From Bombardia bombarda (lineage: Eukaryota; Ascomycota; Sordariomycetes; Sordariales; Lasiosphaeriaceae), in NCBI GenBank assembly GCA_030512295.1, contig JAULSR010000003.1:1984001-2048000 (forward strand): a stretch of 64,000 nt of DNA. The letters run 5' to 3'. How positions within the stretch are numbered: position 1 is the stretch's first letter; every line of letters starts with the position of its first letter. Below the pieces are notes generated by a model that was not told the DNA's origin, did no database searches, and was given only the letters and a program-made list of their open reading frames with translations. The translations under genes and the position numbers were made by a program. Positions 1 to 11,059 of the stretch are shown one piece after another.

Positions 1-3000
1 ACGGTCTGTGCAGTCATTCGCATTGAGTCGCAAAACTGCTCGCGGGTCAAAACTCTTTGGTGTTTCCTTCCACGACTCGACATTACAACCCCACATATAT
101 ACCTTGGGTATATACTTGCAGCCTGAATCAACTATCCTGGGATCGGTATCGTCGGATGGTGTCTCGAGAAAGATGCCGCCGGGGGGGACTTCGTCGTCGT
201 TATCACCACTGCCTCCACCGCCGCCGCCGCCATTGTCAGTTGAGCCAGGCTGCACAGGCAGTTTGGGGTCGGCGCAACAGCCGGCATCGTCACCCTCTCG
301 GTCAGTCAAGCCACAGCTCGGGTTGAACCACGTCTCGGCCGTGTTGGTAAACGTCCCACCGATAGCGTGCAGGTCTGCTCGACCGTTGCCGTCCAAGTCG
401 GGAAAGTAGATGCAGGTTCCTGCCCGGTGGACCGTGACGTAAACGGCCTTGGGCGTCTTATCCCAATGAATCACCGACCCCTTGTTCTTGGCTGGATCGG
501 CATATCCCCGGTTGTAAAAGGCCGTGCCCTCGCCGTTGAACTTGTTGATCCAGATCATGTCGTCCTTGCCGTCGCCGTTGACATCGGCCCACCGCAGGTT
601 GGCACGGTCCATGCCATCTTCGAACTTGACCTGGCCGATGCTCTTCCAGCTGTTGTCGTCGTTGTGGACATAGGCCGTGACATGGCCGTCCGGTCGGATG
701 CAGAGAAAGTCGTCCCGCTTGTTACCGTCTATATCGCCGAAGCGGACAGGGAGGTCGTGCAGGTCCAGGCCACGCGTCTCAGCGCAGTGCACGTCTGCAG
801 CCCTAGCGCTGGGCGGGTCGGCATAGTACTCCCACGTTGCTGCGGCATCCCAGTTCTTGGTGGTGTCGTAGTGGTTGATCCATACCGAAGGCCGGTTCTG
901 GTTGTCCGGGTTGAGCCAGACAATATCGCAAATCCCGTCGCCGTCCCAGTCCATCAGGTGGATGTCCCGGCGATTCAGCTCCTTGTTGATCAGCTGCACG
1001 GGATCCCATATGATTGCGCTGGCTCCCCAAAACGACTGGCCCGTGGTCAATTGCTTCAAGCCCTTGTTTGGAAAGAGACGCATCTTGCCGGTGGAGAGGG
1101 TCCAGACAAAGTCCTCGCGCCCGTCCTCGTGGCCCACCATGTTACAGTACTTGTTGCCGTCGGCTTTGAGCTTGGTGCCGCCGAAGCCAGTGTTCTTCCA
1201 CACCCGCATCGAGAACTTGTGGTTGTCGTCGGCAATCTTCTCATGCTGCAGGTACACATAGTCCATCTTGCCCAAAAGCCCTAGATCTTCTGGCTCCCCA
1301 TACACACGACCAAACATGATGCGATCTCGCAGGGCGGTATCATTCTTGGCATCTTCTGGCAGACCATAGTGAGTGTCTCCGTCTGACTCGCCCTTGTGAA
1401 ATCCCTGGCGCCAAGCAACATTGAGGCCGTCGCCGAGCTTGCCTTCGGCACAGCTGCGGGCGTTGGTCCACGTCTCAACCGCGCCGATGTCGCTGACCCA
1501 GATCCAGTCGTCCCGGCCGTCGCCGTTCATGTCCACAAAGCGGACGCCGCGATAGTCACCCTTGCCCTTGGCCTCGAAGCGCTGGCCAAGGTCCTGCCAG
1601 TACTTGGGGATGTCGTCGACCCAGCCGTTGCGCCAGCAGCGGATGTTGCCGCCGCCGTCGATGATGCAGTAGTCGCCGCGTCCATCACCATCGATGTCGG
1701 TCATGCGGACTTTGTCCTGCGGGTAGCCCTCATTGGTCTTGATCAAGGCGGTGTCGCTGACGCGTTTGAAGGTGGGCGGCTTGGTGTCTGTGCCGTCCTT
1801 TTGGTTGATGGAGAGGTAGGCGTTGCCGTTGCCGTCGATGCAGACGAGGTCATCATAGCCGTCCGCGTTCATGTCAATAAAATTGACGCCAGCAGGATTG
1901 CAGAACAAGTCGGGATTAAGATCGGCGATCTTTTCGAACTTGCCATTGCCCAGGTTCTTCCACACGCCAAACGCGTGCTCGGTCGTCGACTTTTCAAACC
2001 AGCCGACAAAGTCGTCGTGTTTCGGCCCGTACAGACGAGCGAAGCGCCACTGGTTGCGATCCCAGGCGGAATTGATCTCGAGGACTGTGCCCATACCCTC
2101 GGAGTCGTGGTAATAGATGCCATCGTCGATGCCCCAGCCCTGCTGCGTAAGAGCGCCGGCGTATTTGCCGTCGCCAGCCTTCTTGTCGCAGCCGCTTTGG
2201 ACGCCAGTCAAGTCAATGATGGCCGGGGACACAATCTTGCCGTCGTTGGCGGCTCGCGTGAGGGCTTTCCAAAAGATGTAGGCCATCTTTGAATGGCCCA
2301 GGTCGTTGGGGTGGATGAAGTCGACGTCGCTGATGTCGTTGTAAAGCCACCCTGCAGCCGGGCCAGACTCGGGGTCCATGTCGGCCAAGTAGATGCACTT
2401 GGAGGATTGGAGGTCTGAGACAAGCTGGCGGTACTGCCGGTTGATGATGGGGTTGTTCTTCTTACCAGCGTCCTTCTTGCTGGGGATGAGGGTGGAGAGA
2501 ATGATGCACGTCTTGGCCATGTCGGGGCTGTCCCAGATCTGGCTGAGCAGAACCTCCATGCGGTCGCCAGCATGCGCAACGTCGATGTTTCCGTTGGCGT
2601 CGTTAGTGCCGAGGTTGATCAAGACTACGTTGGCCTTGAAGCCCGCTGAGTTGGGGAAGTATTCGTATAGATCGGTGATGATGGCGCTTGGAGTGCCTTC
2701 GTTGTCCTGTTGGCGGGATATGGGTTAGCCTTGAGAATAAAGGCAAGTCCAAAGCATTGATGTTTATGTTGACTTACCCAGTCCACCATGGTACCGGCCT
2801 GCTTGCTCCCAACCATGTTGACCTCCCAGCCGTCGAAGCGCAGAGCATCTCGGATTGGCTTGCGGAAGCTATAAGAGCCATTAGTCACACCACCTCAGGC
2901 TTGTTGTTTGTAACATCAAGTACGTACCCGTTACCAGTACTCGATCCTACACCATTGGCGATGGAAGCACCAAGAGTCAGAATCCTCAGTGGAACTTTGC

Positions 3001-3160
3001 TCTGTCGACGCAAAACTGCAGCGTTGTGGTTTGCGAACTCGGCAAAGGGGTGGGTGTTATTGGCGGAAACTTCGCTATGCCAGCCATAGACTGCGGCAGT
3101 GGCTGCCAGTTGTGCGGCCCCAAGCAGGGCCCCGATCGACGGAATAAATAGAGGCTTCAT
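1..3160 (-). CDS. Secreted GDSL/SGNH hydrolase with FG-GAP (VCBS) repeats, 3' end outside window
   Basis: Probable secreted esterase/lipase-like enzyme of the SGNH family. The ATG at 3160 opens a signal peptide (MKPLFIPSIGALLGAAQLAA). Introns are read at 2869-2927 and 2707-2777; both keep the frame. The N-terminal catalytic part shows block I LTLGASIANGVGSS (Ser nucleophile; GAS replaces GDS, as in many fungal members), block III NLGTNDANGN and the Asp/His block DFIHPND. It is followed by about seven repeats of the FG-GAP/VCBS type, each with a calcium-loop-like D-x-D-x-D-G motif (for example DMNADGYDD, DIDGDGRGD, DWDGDGICD, DVNGDGKDD), expected to form a beta-propeller. A Gly/Asp-rich linker and a Cys-containing tail run off the left edge. 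Architecture is clear; substrate is unknown. Confidence 0.85.
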
Positions 3161-4954
3161 GTCTCTATGCAGCACTGCGGAGAAGACAATGTGTCTGGTG
3201 CTGGATGCAGATGACTTGTGGCATATCATCATGCTTATATATACACACACAGAGAGAGATAAATCTGCCCCATTTGCCTTCTTCACCGTCCCCTTGTCCA
3301 TCTTCGCAACTAGTAACGCGTCTAAACCTTCTCGTGTAAGCAGCGTGCTAAACTCACTCCACATTCTATACGCACATCTCATGATGAATTAGCGTATATG
3401 TCTTGGCAGACTATTGGTTGACAACGTATTCGTAGATTGTCGAATGGCAAGTCATGATGGGTTCGTTCAACCTAGACGTCGATCATATCTTTGCTTTTGA
3501 CGAAAAGTGCCGGCGATCCCGCCTTCTCTACGGAGGCAGGTAATAACCTAGTCTAGCCTTGTGGAAATACTGGTAGCACATAGAACACCCTATATAGGTA
3601 GGTAAAGAACGTCTCTTAGATTACGAATCTTTCTGCTACTTAATACGACTCCTTCAAAATTTGAACATGATGCAAGATTGCTTTGGGCTAGTACGCTCAT
3701 CTCTTTCTTCACTCAACATGGCCCGACTATGTTTGACTCCTGTCGAAGGATTATTCGCTTATAAGAATACGCATCCTACTTGCCAAGAGACAACGCCAAG
3801 CTGCCAAGACAACAACCAATTGCAAATTAACATTCCAGTCAGCCATTTAAGCAGAGTTCAGCGTACACACTAGGGCTGTTTCTACCTATTGAGTCTAGGT
3901 ATACGCATAACGGTTATTCGAACGTGACCTATACGCGCTCTCCTTATGTCGTTCCCAGCGATTTTACCCAGGTAAAGATAGCAATAGGTGGTACTGAGCC
4001 AGTATGAGTAGTCAATCGTCTGCTATTTCTGCTAATACTTTGACTAAGATATACAGAAAGACCTGATTGGCAAAGAGAACATTGATCAACCAAGGCGATT
4101 TGCGTACTGGTCTAGGTTTAGTCTCCTGACCATGTCAAGAGTTGTGCCCTCATTGTCCATAAGGTGTCCCGTTAGCAGTGCGAATTCTTTTTTAATCAAC
4201 TGGCACCTTTGTCGTGATCGTTTTTATTGTGGTGGCAACAGTTAGATGCCTACAAAATGTGAAGTTGACGTTGAACAGCTTTTGATTAGTATATGTACCT
4301 GATTGATGTTGAGCTCAGATATGAACAACGATGCTCAAAGTACCTAGCATGTTCTTATAACACTTCCCTTTATGTGGTCATTACCTCGGTGATTGAATCT
4401 GGTTTTTTGGTGTATTATTATCGTTGCTTCTTCCAACTTTGTTTCCAGAAAGAGAGGGAAGTAAGTAATCAGTAAAGAATGCGCGTTCGTGATTTATTTG
4501 AAACGAAATAATCACTATACAAAAAAGAAACCGAGGTAGTTTCAGTAAAGGTCAGGATGAGTCTTGAATTGCAAGATGCGAAACATAACTTCTTTAGTCT
4601 CATATCGACTCATCATTGGCGCCACTTTTGATGGAATCGGGGTGTGATTCTGCCAGTGAGCTGACGAATGACAACGCCACGGTCGATATAAGCTAAGCTG
4701 AATAGGAGTGTATTGACGCGAGAAAAACTGACGAACGAATCTATCCCCGAAACAGTTAGTTTGTTAGTGTGTGGGCTGACTTCACGAAATAGGTTGCATT
4801 AGGCGTAAAGCTGAAAAACAACCTTGTAGGCTGAGTCTTGCGAAGACTCCAAGCCATCATCTGCATCTCGGAGTCGTTCAATGCCAAGTCTTTTCTCTCA
4901 CCTTCAGTCTTTGATCTCAAACTTCATGTTATCGCTATCAACACATACACCAAA
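3161..4954. other. Gene-free intergenic region
   Basis: Divergent promoter space between the GDSL gene (minus) and the modin-like gene (plus). Apart from the TATA-like element it holds AT-rich sequence with scattered TAGGTA/CTAGG-type short motifs. No convincing reading frame or RNA gene was seen. Confidence 0.6.
3234..3243 (-). promoter_or_regulatory. TATA-like element of the GDSL/FG-GAP gene
   Basis: Read on the minus strand this is TATATATAAG, about 75 bp upstream of the chosen ATG at 3160. Position and sequence fit a core promoter; no other support. Confidence 0.4.
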
Positions 4955-7900
4955 ATGTCGGACGAAGGATGGGACCCGGCCACCATCTCGGCCGTCGCGG
5001 CGCTCGTCATCGCCGTAGTGGCCATATTCATCGCCATGGCACAGGCCCTGCAACAGTACTTCATCACGGGCCAGCTGATCAGGCTGTGCGATAGCGTCGT
5101 CTTTGGTCCGATGCCGGGCAAAGGCCATCGCATCTGGCAGGCTTCGCAGTTTCGCTTCCGTGTCGTTTACTCTATTCCACAGATCAGTCTGCAAACCGAC
5201 CTCTGGCCTGACGGTGGTGGCACAATCACCAAGTCGTACAATACTGGCCGACATAGTCTTCCTCGACTGGCAGACCCAAACAACCAGCCAGGGTCAGATT
5301 CGGAGTTAGATTCGGACAGTTACAAATCTTCCGCGTCGTCTGAAAGCAGCCTTAGTCGTTGGCGAACAACAAGAAGAAGACGTGGCTTTGTTGTCAAAAA
5401 GCCCGAGACATGGAAGTCTCGTTTTACATCTCGACTGCGACGATTCCCCTGGATCACATCGAGCGGACCAGACATTGAGAAGACCGAGTCCTCGGTTGAT
5501 GATCCAACTTCTTTTGTCGAGAAGCGGTCTCGGTTCCTACCATCATTCCTACCACTATGGAGAAGACGGCAGCAACATAGCAGCAGATCATCAACATCCA
5601 TATCCGAGAGCAGCTCGAGTCGGTCAGATGTTGACAGCGAGATAAATCGTGCGCGTGCGACTTCTAAAATGGCTCAACGGCGGGAGGACCTTTGGAGACG
5701 AATATCCGCCCGAATGCGACAGCGCGAACCTGAAGATGCGGTGACGGAGGAAGTATACCGACCACCTCAAAGGAGAAAACCAGTAGCGTCCCGTCCCAGT
5801 CTGCCCGGGGTTGGAGAAGCTTCATGGGTGTCCTTCTGCCGTGCAATTGAGTTCCCATGTGGGTCATCCGTCCGTATCGACCTTGTCAAGTACGACGCGG
5901 ATCGGTGTCCGGGTGACCTGGTTTGCGCTCCAATGCAGGTGTCAATGCGAGAGGTTGTGCTCATGGCCTTGATGGCCGGCATGGACCTCACCAGTGCGTC
6001 TTTTGCCGAGAAGTCTGTGTCAATGCAAGGCGCTGTTGGCACCCTGACAAGCTCGAATCATCCGGTGTTGGGTCCAATTCTGCACTTTACACCGCGCAAC
6101 CTTAAAGCGTCTGTTCCTATGGCGTTGGGGGCTGGTGGGCTAGGAGTGCGCGGGACCGTTGACCAGAGGTGGATGGCTAGGACGTGGAACGTTTGTAGCG
6201 TCGCAAAGCAGTACTACAACTCGACAAAGAGAAGGACGACGCGTAGACTGGACGATCGTTGGATACGAGATAACAAAGGGGTAAAAGGGTATGAGATTCA
6301 TCGACCTGATGAATTCAGGAAGGGTGCTGCTGGCAAGAAGGGAAGCAATGGCGCAACCAAGGGCAAAGGCAAGGGCAAGGATCGGGAGACCGTGGAGCCT
6401 CCCACTGTTGTCGTACGACAAGGGAATGCAGTTCAAGTGCCAAGGTCCCAGGATGGTCACTGGACCATTGACCTGCCAGTCGAGGAACTCAGTAGACACA
6501 TGCTCGACGAGATGGCAGCCAGAAAAGCTGCACGTCACGCCGCCAGGCTGGCTTCAGAGGCTGAGACGAATGCGGCATTCATTCATCATCCCCTACCGCC
6601 ACCACCGCCGCCGCCAATGATGTTTCCAAGACCCGCCCGGCAAGCAACAGTTGAGGCGGTTCCGGACGAAGGAGAGCAAGACTCTCAGTCTCCCGCAGCA
6701 GCCAGCGGAGTAGATATGGGGCACCTCCCGCCACCACTGCCTCGCACAACCGGAAGGCGCACAACGGTGGAAGACACCTCAGATGTCGAGATTATCGTTG
6801 TGAAAAGCTCCGATGATCAGTCAACACACGAACCACCCTCAGGTCCGTCAGTCGAGCGCGTCAAAACCGCCAAGGACCTGCAAGCCGCACGTACTGAGCG
6901 GTTGCTCAAGATCCAACAGGACCGCGAGCTGGTCGAAGAATCAGTCAAGCGACAGGCCATGAGCTCGCCCTACGAGGAAGCTGCAACAGCAGTAGACGCC
7001 ACCCGCAACACGCGCTCGCTCCCTCTCCTACTCACAAACTACGCACACAACCAGCCCTCAGCTTCGACGGAAGATGCCCAGCCTAAGCCTACCACCGAGG
7101 AAGAAGAAGCCGCCTCACGCGAGCGCATGCGGGAACAGCAACGTCTGCAGCGCGACGAAGAGCGCGTTGAGCGCAACCGCGCGCGCCACCAAGCTGTCGG
7201 CCTCCTCGGCGTCAACATGTTCTGGCTCAGCCAGGTGGACATATTCGCGGGCCGCTGGGCGACACCCTGGCATGACCCCGAACTGATCCCCATTGACACG
7301 GCGCTCGACGGTGCCGTGACTGTTGTTCTCGAAGCGCTGCTAGGCTTTCTCGACGTGGGCACATCACTTCTTTACACTGGATCGCGGTTCCTTACTTCGT
7401 TTTCGTTTGAGAAGACGGCAGAATGGATGTTCCGTGGCGCGGGCGGCCGGCATCACTCGACGTATCCTGCCTATGCGCAGAATGGGCGCGGCGGGTTGAT
7501 TGCTGAGGGGCGGTATACGGGGGTGAGGATCCCTGCGATCAAGGGGTGTGTGATCCCCGCGCTGGAGTTGCTGCATAGCTATGAGTGGCAGGTGGACAGC
7601 ATGAGGCATGATCGGGAGATGGTGGAGGAGAAGAATGTGGAGCTGATTCGGCTGGACGCGTGGCTGTCGTATGTGGGAAGGACGGAGGAGATTTCGGGCG
7701 GGCCGCATCGACTGCTGAGGCAAACGCCGGCGCTGGTGCAACTGTTGATGGAGGAGTTTGAGCTGGATTTTCAGAATATTGACTTGTCGGCTGAGGAGGG
7801 CGGGCTGCAGGATATACAGGGGCTGGCGGCGAATGTGATGGATTTTCTGACGGACGAGGAGCTGACTGATGCCGAGCAGCTGTATGTGCTTGTTGCGCTG

Positions 7901-7999
7901 TTGAGGACGGTCAAGGTCGCGCAGTGTGTGAGGGCTGGGTCGGACACAACTGATTTGAGGAAGATTTTGGAGAGGGATGTGCAGGTGTATTTGGTGTAG
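4955..7999 (+). CDS. Large modin-like membrane-anchored protein of unknown function
   Basis: Single-exon protein of 1014 aa. The start is the ATG at 4955 in CAAAATG; the open frame continues upstream only from non-ATG codons. Near the N-terminus is one strong hydrophobic segment (VAALVIAVVAIFIAMAQAL) followed at once by QQYF and a block ending SQFRFRVVY. I recall this layout from fungal proteins annotated as related to modin (MOD-A of Podospora anserina); I could not test the match. The middle is low complexity and basic (Ser/Arg), then a proline run (PLPPPPPPPMM) that could bind SH3 domains, then a charged coiled-coil-like stretch around 6860-7180. The C-terminal ~270 residues look globular and include LDVGTSLLYTGSRFLTSFSF and a Leu-rich acidic end. 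Function unknown. Confidence 0.7.
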   Translation: MSDEGWDPATISAVAALVIAVVAIFIAMAQALQQYFITGQLIRLCDSVVFGPMPGKGHRIWQASQFRFRVVYSIPQISLQTDLWPDGGGTITKSYNTGRHSLPRLADPNNQPGSDSELDSDSYKSSASSESSLSRWRTTRRRRGFVVKKPETWKSRFTSRLRRFPWITSSGPDIEKTESSVDDPTSFVEKRSRFLPSFLPLWRRRQQHSSRSSTSISESSSSRSDVDSEINRARATSKMAQRREDLWRRISARMRQREPEDAVTEEVYRPPQRRKPVASRPSLPGVGEASWVSFCRAIEFPCGSSVRIDLVKYDADRCPGDLVCAPMQVSMREVVLMALMAGMDLTSASFAEKSVSMQGAVGTLTSSNHPVLGPILHFTPRNLKASVPMALGAGGLGVRGTVDQRWMARTWNVCSVAKQYYNSTKRRTTRRLDDRWIRDNKGVKGYEIHRPDEFRKGAAGKKGSNGATKGKGKGKDRETVEPPTVVVRQGNAVQVPRSQDGHWTIDLPVEELSRHMLDEMAARKAARHAARLASEAETNAAFIHHPLPPPPPPPMMFPRPARQATVEAVPDEGEQDSQSPAAASGVDMGHLPPPLPRTTGRRTTVEDTSDVEIIVVKSSDDQSTHEPPSGPSVERVKTAKDLQAARTERLLKIQQDRELVEESVKRQAMSSPYEEAATAVDATRNTRSLPLLLTNYAHNQPSASTEDAQPKPTTEEEEAASRERMREQQRLQRDEERVERNRARHQAVGLLGVNMFWLSQVDIFAGRWATPWHDPELIPIDTALDGAVTVVLEALLGFLDVGTSLLYTGSRFLTSFSFEKTAEWMFRGAGGRHHSTYPAYAQNGRGGLIAEGRYTGVRIPAIKGCVIPALELLHSYEWQVDSMRHDREMVEEKNVELIRLDAWLSYVGRTEEISGGPHRLLRQTPALVQLLMEEFELDFQNIDLSAEEGGLQDIQGLAANVMDFLTDEELTDAEQLYVLVALLRTVKVAQCVRAGSDTTDLRKILERDVQVYLV

Positions 8000-9288
8000 A
8001 GGTTGGAAGGTGGGAGAAGAGGGAGAAGGAATTGCGAGCAATTGAAAATTTGACTTGCCAGACTGAGCTGTGATCTAGTTGGAGGAAGGAGCGATGCATG
8101 GCGTCTCGTACGCAGACATGCATTCTGTTCCCAAAGCGTCAAAATAGGGTAAGGTATCGAACGTACTCTGAGAACCGCCCTTCTGCTTCTTAGAGACCAG
8201 AACTAGTAGCATGTTAAAAGTCCGATGCTATATGGGAGGCATATACACTAACTGACTAACAACATATATCCATCTCTCGTCGTGCAGCGAAGTTTGTTTT
8301 TCGAATTCCCTTTCCTTACAAATTACAATAATCACCTTACCTACAACATTCAGGCAATAAGTTTGGCAAGAACCCCACTTTTACTAGCAAAGGTTTTATT
8401 GCCAGTTTTTCTTTTACCATTGTCAAACGTTTTGAGATTGCTCGCACCTTCCGATATGTAAATCTCGAGTGTTTTAAGATGGCCCGCGCCTTCCACCATC
8501 TGCAGCAGCAGAAGCACCGTGAAAGGACCCGCTGTTAGTGGAGGTTATTTTCCTCGCCTTAATTTCCCGGGGGCTCGTCTCATAACAGAACTGCTGGCGC
8601 AGGTACAATGACCGTCGTTCCTCAATATCTAGGTATTGTCAACGTCCACCTCTTCCTGGGAGCCCCTGCTCTACGGGCGCGACAAAAGTCTCTACAGCTA
8701 TGCTCAACACTAGGGGCTGTTCATGCACACAGGCGGCCGGACAGGACGAGAATCGCTAATGAATGGCCGTATCATTCCTGGCTCGGTTTGCCTGCAACTT
8801 TCTGAAATGGGTAGAAACGAAAAGAGAATAATAGATGGAGCAAGAGTACTCGATTGCATGAAAACCCTCTTCAATCCACGGAAGCCTGATCATGTCTTGG
8901 TCCAGCAAAGATACCCTGTGTGCCACGAGAAAGAGCTGTTGAATCCGGGGTTAGGGTCATATGCGCCATGGGGCAACCATGTCGGCTTGCCTGGCTGCCT
9001 GCCGCCCAAAAATCCGTCAAATGGCTTGCACAGCCCCAGTTTTCCCACCAAAGCTGCAGGGCGCCCACGACAAAACCAATATTTACTTTTTGGGAGCATT
9101 GCGAATGAGGCTTGTACAGTACTGTACGCCGCGTTGACAGGCTGTGCCACTCACCTTGGCGACATACCACTTTCATCGTTAGGCGCACCGCTCAAAATGT
9201 TCAACCACATCGTCGGCCTCTTCCAAGGACCATTTAACCCTTCAATCCCCCAACTAACATCGTCAGCGCCATTCTAGCAACACACTGC
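8000..9288. other. Gene-free intergenic region
   Basis: Promoter side of the CorA-like gene. It has T- and C-rich stretches and an open frame at 8723-9277 whose product lacks any recognisable pattern or codon bias. Nothing else seen. Confidence 0.5.
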
Positions 9289-11059
9289 ATGTCGGAATCC
9301 ACCACGGCTCAACAGCCTTTTCCATCACCGACTGAATTAATCCCCAGCATCAGCGATATGGCAAAAGCCATATCCGAAAACACGTACGAATGGTACAGTG
9401 CATCGGCCAAGATGCTCTGCACAGATGATACCAAAGTCAGACTGTGGGATATTCGGAATCCGGATGATCCGCAAAACACCGTCTTGGACGATGCTAGCAT
9501 TTCTAAGAAACTAGACGCACTTGTTTGTGACTTCCTCAACATTATATATTCGGCTTCACATTGACATTGATCGCAGGCAGCTGAGGAGAAGGACTCGCCG
9601 TTTCTGTTAATGTATGGTCACCGCTCAAGATTCATTCTCTTTTGAAGTGCAAATACCAACGGTCTACCACCCCAGAACCACCATCGGCGACTCTACATCA
9701 GACAAGAACCCCCTCCAATTCTCTAGCAAGACCCTGAACCGCTGTCTCGATATATTCAACTTCTCCTCCTGCGTACACGCCACCCTAGCCAACAGACTCC
9801 TCCTCCCCTCCTACGAACTCAGCTACTCCGACCAGACCGACAAGCCCGAGTCACTCAGTCAGTCCAGTCCAGTCCAGTCCAGTCCAGTCCAGTCCAGTCC
9901 AGTCCAGTCCAGTCCCCCTTCAACCATAGACACATCCATCCATCCATCCACCCACTAACCCCCTCCCCACAGCCATCTCTCTCCGCGCCCCCATCCACTC
10001 CCGCTCCCTCGTCCTCCTCATGCGCATCCGCCTCTCCTCCCTCTCCACCATCGCCGTCCTCTCCTGCGCGCACCATGCCGACCTATCCGCCATGCACGCC
10101 CTCGTCTCCGCTTCCGTCTCCCTGCTCCTCACCCACCCGCTGCACCTCGTCCGCCTCGTCTACGAGCAGCGCTTCGCCTCGTGGATGGACTGGATGCTGC
10201 CCTACTGGAAGGACGTGCGCGTCTACGAGACCGCCACGGCCATGACGCTGCCCGCGTGGGAGATTGACCGCCGCTCGTCCAAGGCGCTGCAGGCGAGGCT
10301 GGAGGCGCTGCAGGCGGATCCGCATGTGTTGTTGCGGAATATATATGGCACGATGACGGCGCTGTGCCATGGGGACACGATTATGGGGTTTGCGAGGCGG
10401 ATGGGGGAGATGGGGCTGCAGGTTATGGAGGTGGTGGAGAGGGAGAGGGGGGTTGGAGGGCTGGGGTTGGGGAGGAGGGATAGGGCGGTGTATGAGCAGG
10501 GGGTGCGGCTGGTGATGGGGAGGTGTGAGTCGGCGGGGGGGAGGATGGCGGAGCAGAAGATGAGGTTGCAGAGTCAGGTTAATGTGGTGAGTTGTTGTTA
10601 CTCCAGAACCAGTGAATGCGGTATTTGTTGGGCCGTTGGTGTGTACTAATGACGTGTTACAGGCACATAACCTACTGGTGCTGGAGGACAGTAAATTGAG
10701 CCGTTCCATGGCTAAAGACTCGCATGCCATGACGGTCTTGATGGCGCTGGACAGCAAGATGGTCAAGAAGATTGCGTTTTTGACGCTGATCTTCTTGCCT
10801 GCTACCTTGGTGACGGTATGTATTCTGTTTGTGTCACAACGGTTGTAGATCTTGCTGCCATAGAGTAACTGTATGCTAATGACGGAGATAGTCTATATGG
10901 GACGCTGGGATATTTGTTCTCGAAGGCGATATGAACTGGAAAGTCTGGCTTGCCACTACACTTGCAGTTACGACCCTGGCTATTGCACTGTGGGAACTGT
11001 ATGGGGTGTTGTCCCGCCGCAAGTCTACACGCTCTCGATTGCACGAAGATCCCGTATAG
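9289..11059 (+). CDS. CorA-like Mg2+ transporter-type membrane protein
   Basis: Fungal CorA-like (MIT-fold) membrane protein. The 3' exons are firm: 9973-10586, 10663-10815 and 10892-11059, joined by introns 10587-10662 (branch TACTAAT) and 10816-10891. They encode a long helical cytosolic part, the conserved block KMVKKIAFLTLIFLPATLVT with TM1, SIWDAGIF, then TM2 (WLATTLAVTTLAIALW) and a short basic tail. The canonical GMN loop is not visible, common in fungal relatives. The 5' end is less certain. I join 9289-9526 to 9630-9857 by a phase-1 intron (9527-9629, GTGACT donor), giving 466 aa; a start at ATG 9614 would give 392 aa. Intron 9858-9972 carries a pentanucleotide repeat next to its donor. 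Confidence 0.65.
9861..9915. repeat. (AGTCC)11 microsatellite inside an intron
   Basis: Eleven perfect tandem copies of AGTCC. The array begins within the GTCAGT donor of the 9858-9972 intron and fills its first half. Confidence 0.9.

Noticed and set aside
367..1284. Long plus-strand open frame with Val/Asp-rich product
   Set aside because: Antisense shadow of the repeat-rich GDSL/FG-GAP gene; composition mirrors the DxDxDG codons.
8723..9277. 184-codon plus-strand open frame upstream of the CorA-like gene
   Set aside because: No domain, no codon pattern, no supporting splice sites; regarded as chance.
10083..10766. Minus-strand His/Pro/Leu-rich open frame
   Set aside because: Shadow of the CorA-like gene.
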